DNA of 39,209 nt, from assembly GCF_003182155.1 (NCBI RefSeq), contig NZ_QGTG01000011.1, positions 1-39,209 on the forward strand, read 5' to 3'. A program made the position numbers and the translations under genes. This DNA is from Chitinophaga sp. S165. GTDB lineage: Bacteria > Bacteroidota > Bacteroidia > Chitinophagales > Chitinophagaceae. Each line of letters starts with the position of its first letter. Positions within the stretch are counted from its first letter, which is position 1. A model generated the notes under the pieces. The model was not told the origin of the DNA and searched no databases. It saw nothing but the letters and a program-made list of their open reading frames with translations. Of the stretch, positions 38,901 to 39,209 are shown piece after piece.

Positions 38901-39209
38901 CGGAGATCTACAGAACGACGTTGGATACGACAACAGCGGCGTATATAGCTCCGGTAGAAGACCGTGAACAGGTCTTGATAAACATCTGTGAGGAGGTATT
39001 GCGCCGCCGTCCTATCGGTATGCTGGACGACTTCTTCGCATTGGGTGGAGATTCCATCAAATCGATCCAGGTAGTGTCCCGCCTTCGTCAGCATGGATAT
39101 TACCTGTCAGTAAAAGACGTGCTGATGTACCCGCAGCTGAAACAGCTCAGTGAACGCATCCGCCGTAGTGAGCGTGAAGTGAGCCAGGGCTTGGTAGAAG
39201 GACCTGTGC
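35786..39209 (+). CDS. NRPS, 3'-truncated: TubC docking, C, A(Thr), PCP, E(start)
   Basis: Open reading frame running off the window end, 1141 complete codons. Start ATG 35786, 23 bases after the previous stop. Residues 1 to about 60 form a TubC-type docking domain with a basic stretch (VPRKKK). C domain: PLSHNQERLW, then HHIAADGW at 214. A domain: A3 YTSGSTGKPKG at 691, pocket D-F-W-N-I-G-M-V-H, identical to the threonine code and to the second A domain of the NRPS at 13344. PCP: LGGDS (Ser1090), the GGDS form seen here before both complete E domains. The last residues (QGLVEGPV) match the opening of the E domain in the NRPS at 25584 (QAVQGPMVLSP), so an epimerase follows and D-(allo-)threonine is inferred. 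The C domain of the next module, beyond the window, should be of the D-donor type. Confidence 0.93.
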   Translation, partial: MSDNSLMDVMALIDKAEAAGARISFENEELLIQVPRKKKLDNDLLVELRAKKEQLTAYFRDHGVYATVDSKNIIRSYDRKEGDHIPLSHNQERLWFIDHLEGSVQYHMSSAIRLTGQLDVIALQHAFRQIVQRHEILRTVIREEGGKAYQHIRSGMDWELQLVDGAAYKNNSDELKARIAALRDAPFDLSADWMLRASLIRLSDHENVLLIVVHHIAADGWSVSIIVKELVALYAAYVEKKTPALSSLPLQYADFALWEQEYLAAPAWQADLAYWQKKLQGVENISLPADHPRPAIQSTRGASATFRLDRQLTDKLNSLSREHGSTLFMTLLSAFKVLLFRYSRQSDICIGTAIANRRQWEVEGLVGFFMNTLALRSSLYEDMSFIELLEQVKETTLNAYEHQDAPFGKLVDVVVKHRDPSRNPLIQAMFVLQNTPAVPGLRLGELSLSEMPVEDRTSKFDLSFLLTESGDGIHGVMEFCTDLFSPGTISLMLKQYEALLHHIVKQPAQQIKALQLISQQDYQQLLSGITPDATTYPADKTIIDLFSEQAAATPGNTAIVFEGRNLTYKELDARSNSLGYYLKSKGVKEGDLVPLCLKHGLEMMIGMLGILKAGAAYVPVDPEYPAERISYMLEDTMACLVLSDTAALKDVQVADHVTVVRIDEEWDEITASPADAVNAVITPDMPAYVIYTSGSTGKPKGVIVEHRNVVRLFKTDMPLFDFNEQDIWTMFHSSCFDFSVWEMYGALFYGGKLIILSREAARDTIGFAALLATEGVTVLNQTPGAFYALQDIMVNTYNRHHIRYVIFGGEALSLMLLKPWKNKYPSCRLINMYGITETTVHVTYKEITANDIELGLSNIGKPIPTLHCYILDSNGALLPPGIAGEIYVGGAGVSRGYLNRPELTAERFIKNPFGDGRLYRTGDQGRLLADGNIVYLGRIDNQVKIRGYRIELGEIENALQKTGLVSRGVVLPVADGQTSRLICYYVPDKNADRLNDDLGKEIREVLAGQLPDYMVPADFSALPDLPLTANGKVDKKLLTEIYRTTLDTTTAAYIAPVEDREQVLINICEEVLRRRPIGMLDDFFALGGDSIKSIQVVSRLRQHGYYLSVKDVLMYPQLKQLSERIRRSEREVSQGLVEGPV

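Noticed and set aside
20..39094. Many open frames of 60-216 codons on the minus strand and in other + frames
   Set aside because: All lie within the long NRPS, sbn or radical SAM genes, show no recognisable domain, and are shadows of those genes.
1..39209. tRNA, rRNA, CRISPR, insertion sequences, riboswitches, terminators
   Set aside because: Nearly all bases are coding and intergenic gaps are at most 59 bases; no such structure was seen.

Overview
The window lies inside one large non-ribosomal peptide synthetase (NRPS) locus. All nine genes are on the + strand, and gaps between them run from a 13-base overlap to 59 bases, which suggests one operon. Moderate GC, the lack of clear Shine-Dalgarno sequences before the starts, and the protein style suggest a Bacteroidota bacterium, possibly Chitinophaga or a relative. 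That assignment is an inference and was not searched.

Layout: (1) 1-5982, NRPS cut at the 5' edge, A(partial)-PCP-C-A-PCP-C. (2) 6005-11335, NRPS, halfC-A-PCP-E-C. (3) 11395-12366 and 12354-13319, an SbnA/SbnB pair expected to make L-2,3-diaminopropionate (Dap). (4) 13344-19031, NRPS, halfC-A-PCP-C-A-PCP. (5) 19035-23825, NRPS, TubC docking domain-C-A-PCP-C. (6) 23837-25579, radical SAM enzyme with a B12-binding-like N-terminus. (7) 25584-35762, NRPS, halfC-A-PCP-C-A-PCP-E-C-A-PCP. (8) 35786-39209, NRPS cut at the 3' edge, TubC docking domain-C-A-PCP-E(start). There is no starter C domain, thioesterase, transporter, regulator or MbtH-like gene here, so the locus continues on both sides.

Ten modules are visible. 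Reading specificity residues by eye against the GrsA positions gives, in gene order: Ser-like; unassigned; Asp-like with epimerisation (D); diamino acid, probably Dap; Thr; Asp-like pocket lacking Asp235; Asn; D-Orn; Orn-like; D-(allo-)Thr. This would be a cationic, hydrophilic peptide segment. Dap would be supplied by SbnA/SbnB, whose genes sit directly before the NRPS carrying the Dap-like pocket.

The most interesting feature is how the proteins hand over to one another. Every NRPS that ends in a complete C domain is followed by an NRPS that begins with only the C-terminal lobe of a C domain, always cut at the same place (3 of 3). Every NRPS that ends in a PCP is followed by one that begins with a TubC-type docking domain (2 of 2), and those tail/docking pairs have opposite charge. 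The radical SAM enzyme ends in a short acidic-aromatic tail resembling that of the NRPS just upstream, which suggests it docks on the assembly line. The accessory genes are inserted only at the C/half-C junctions.
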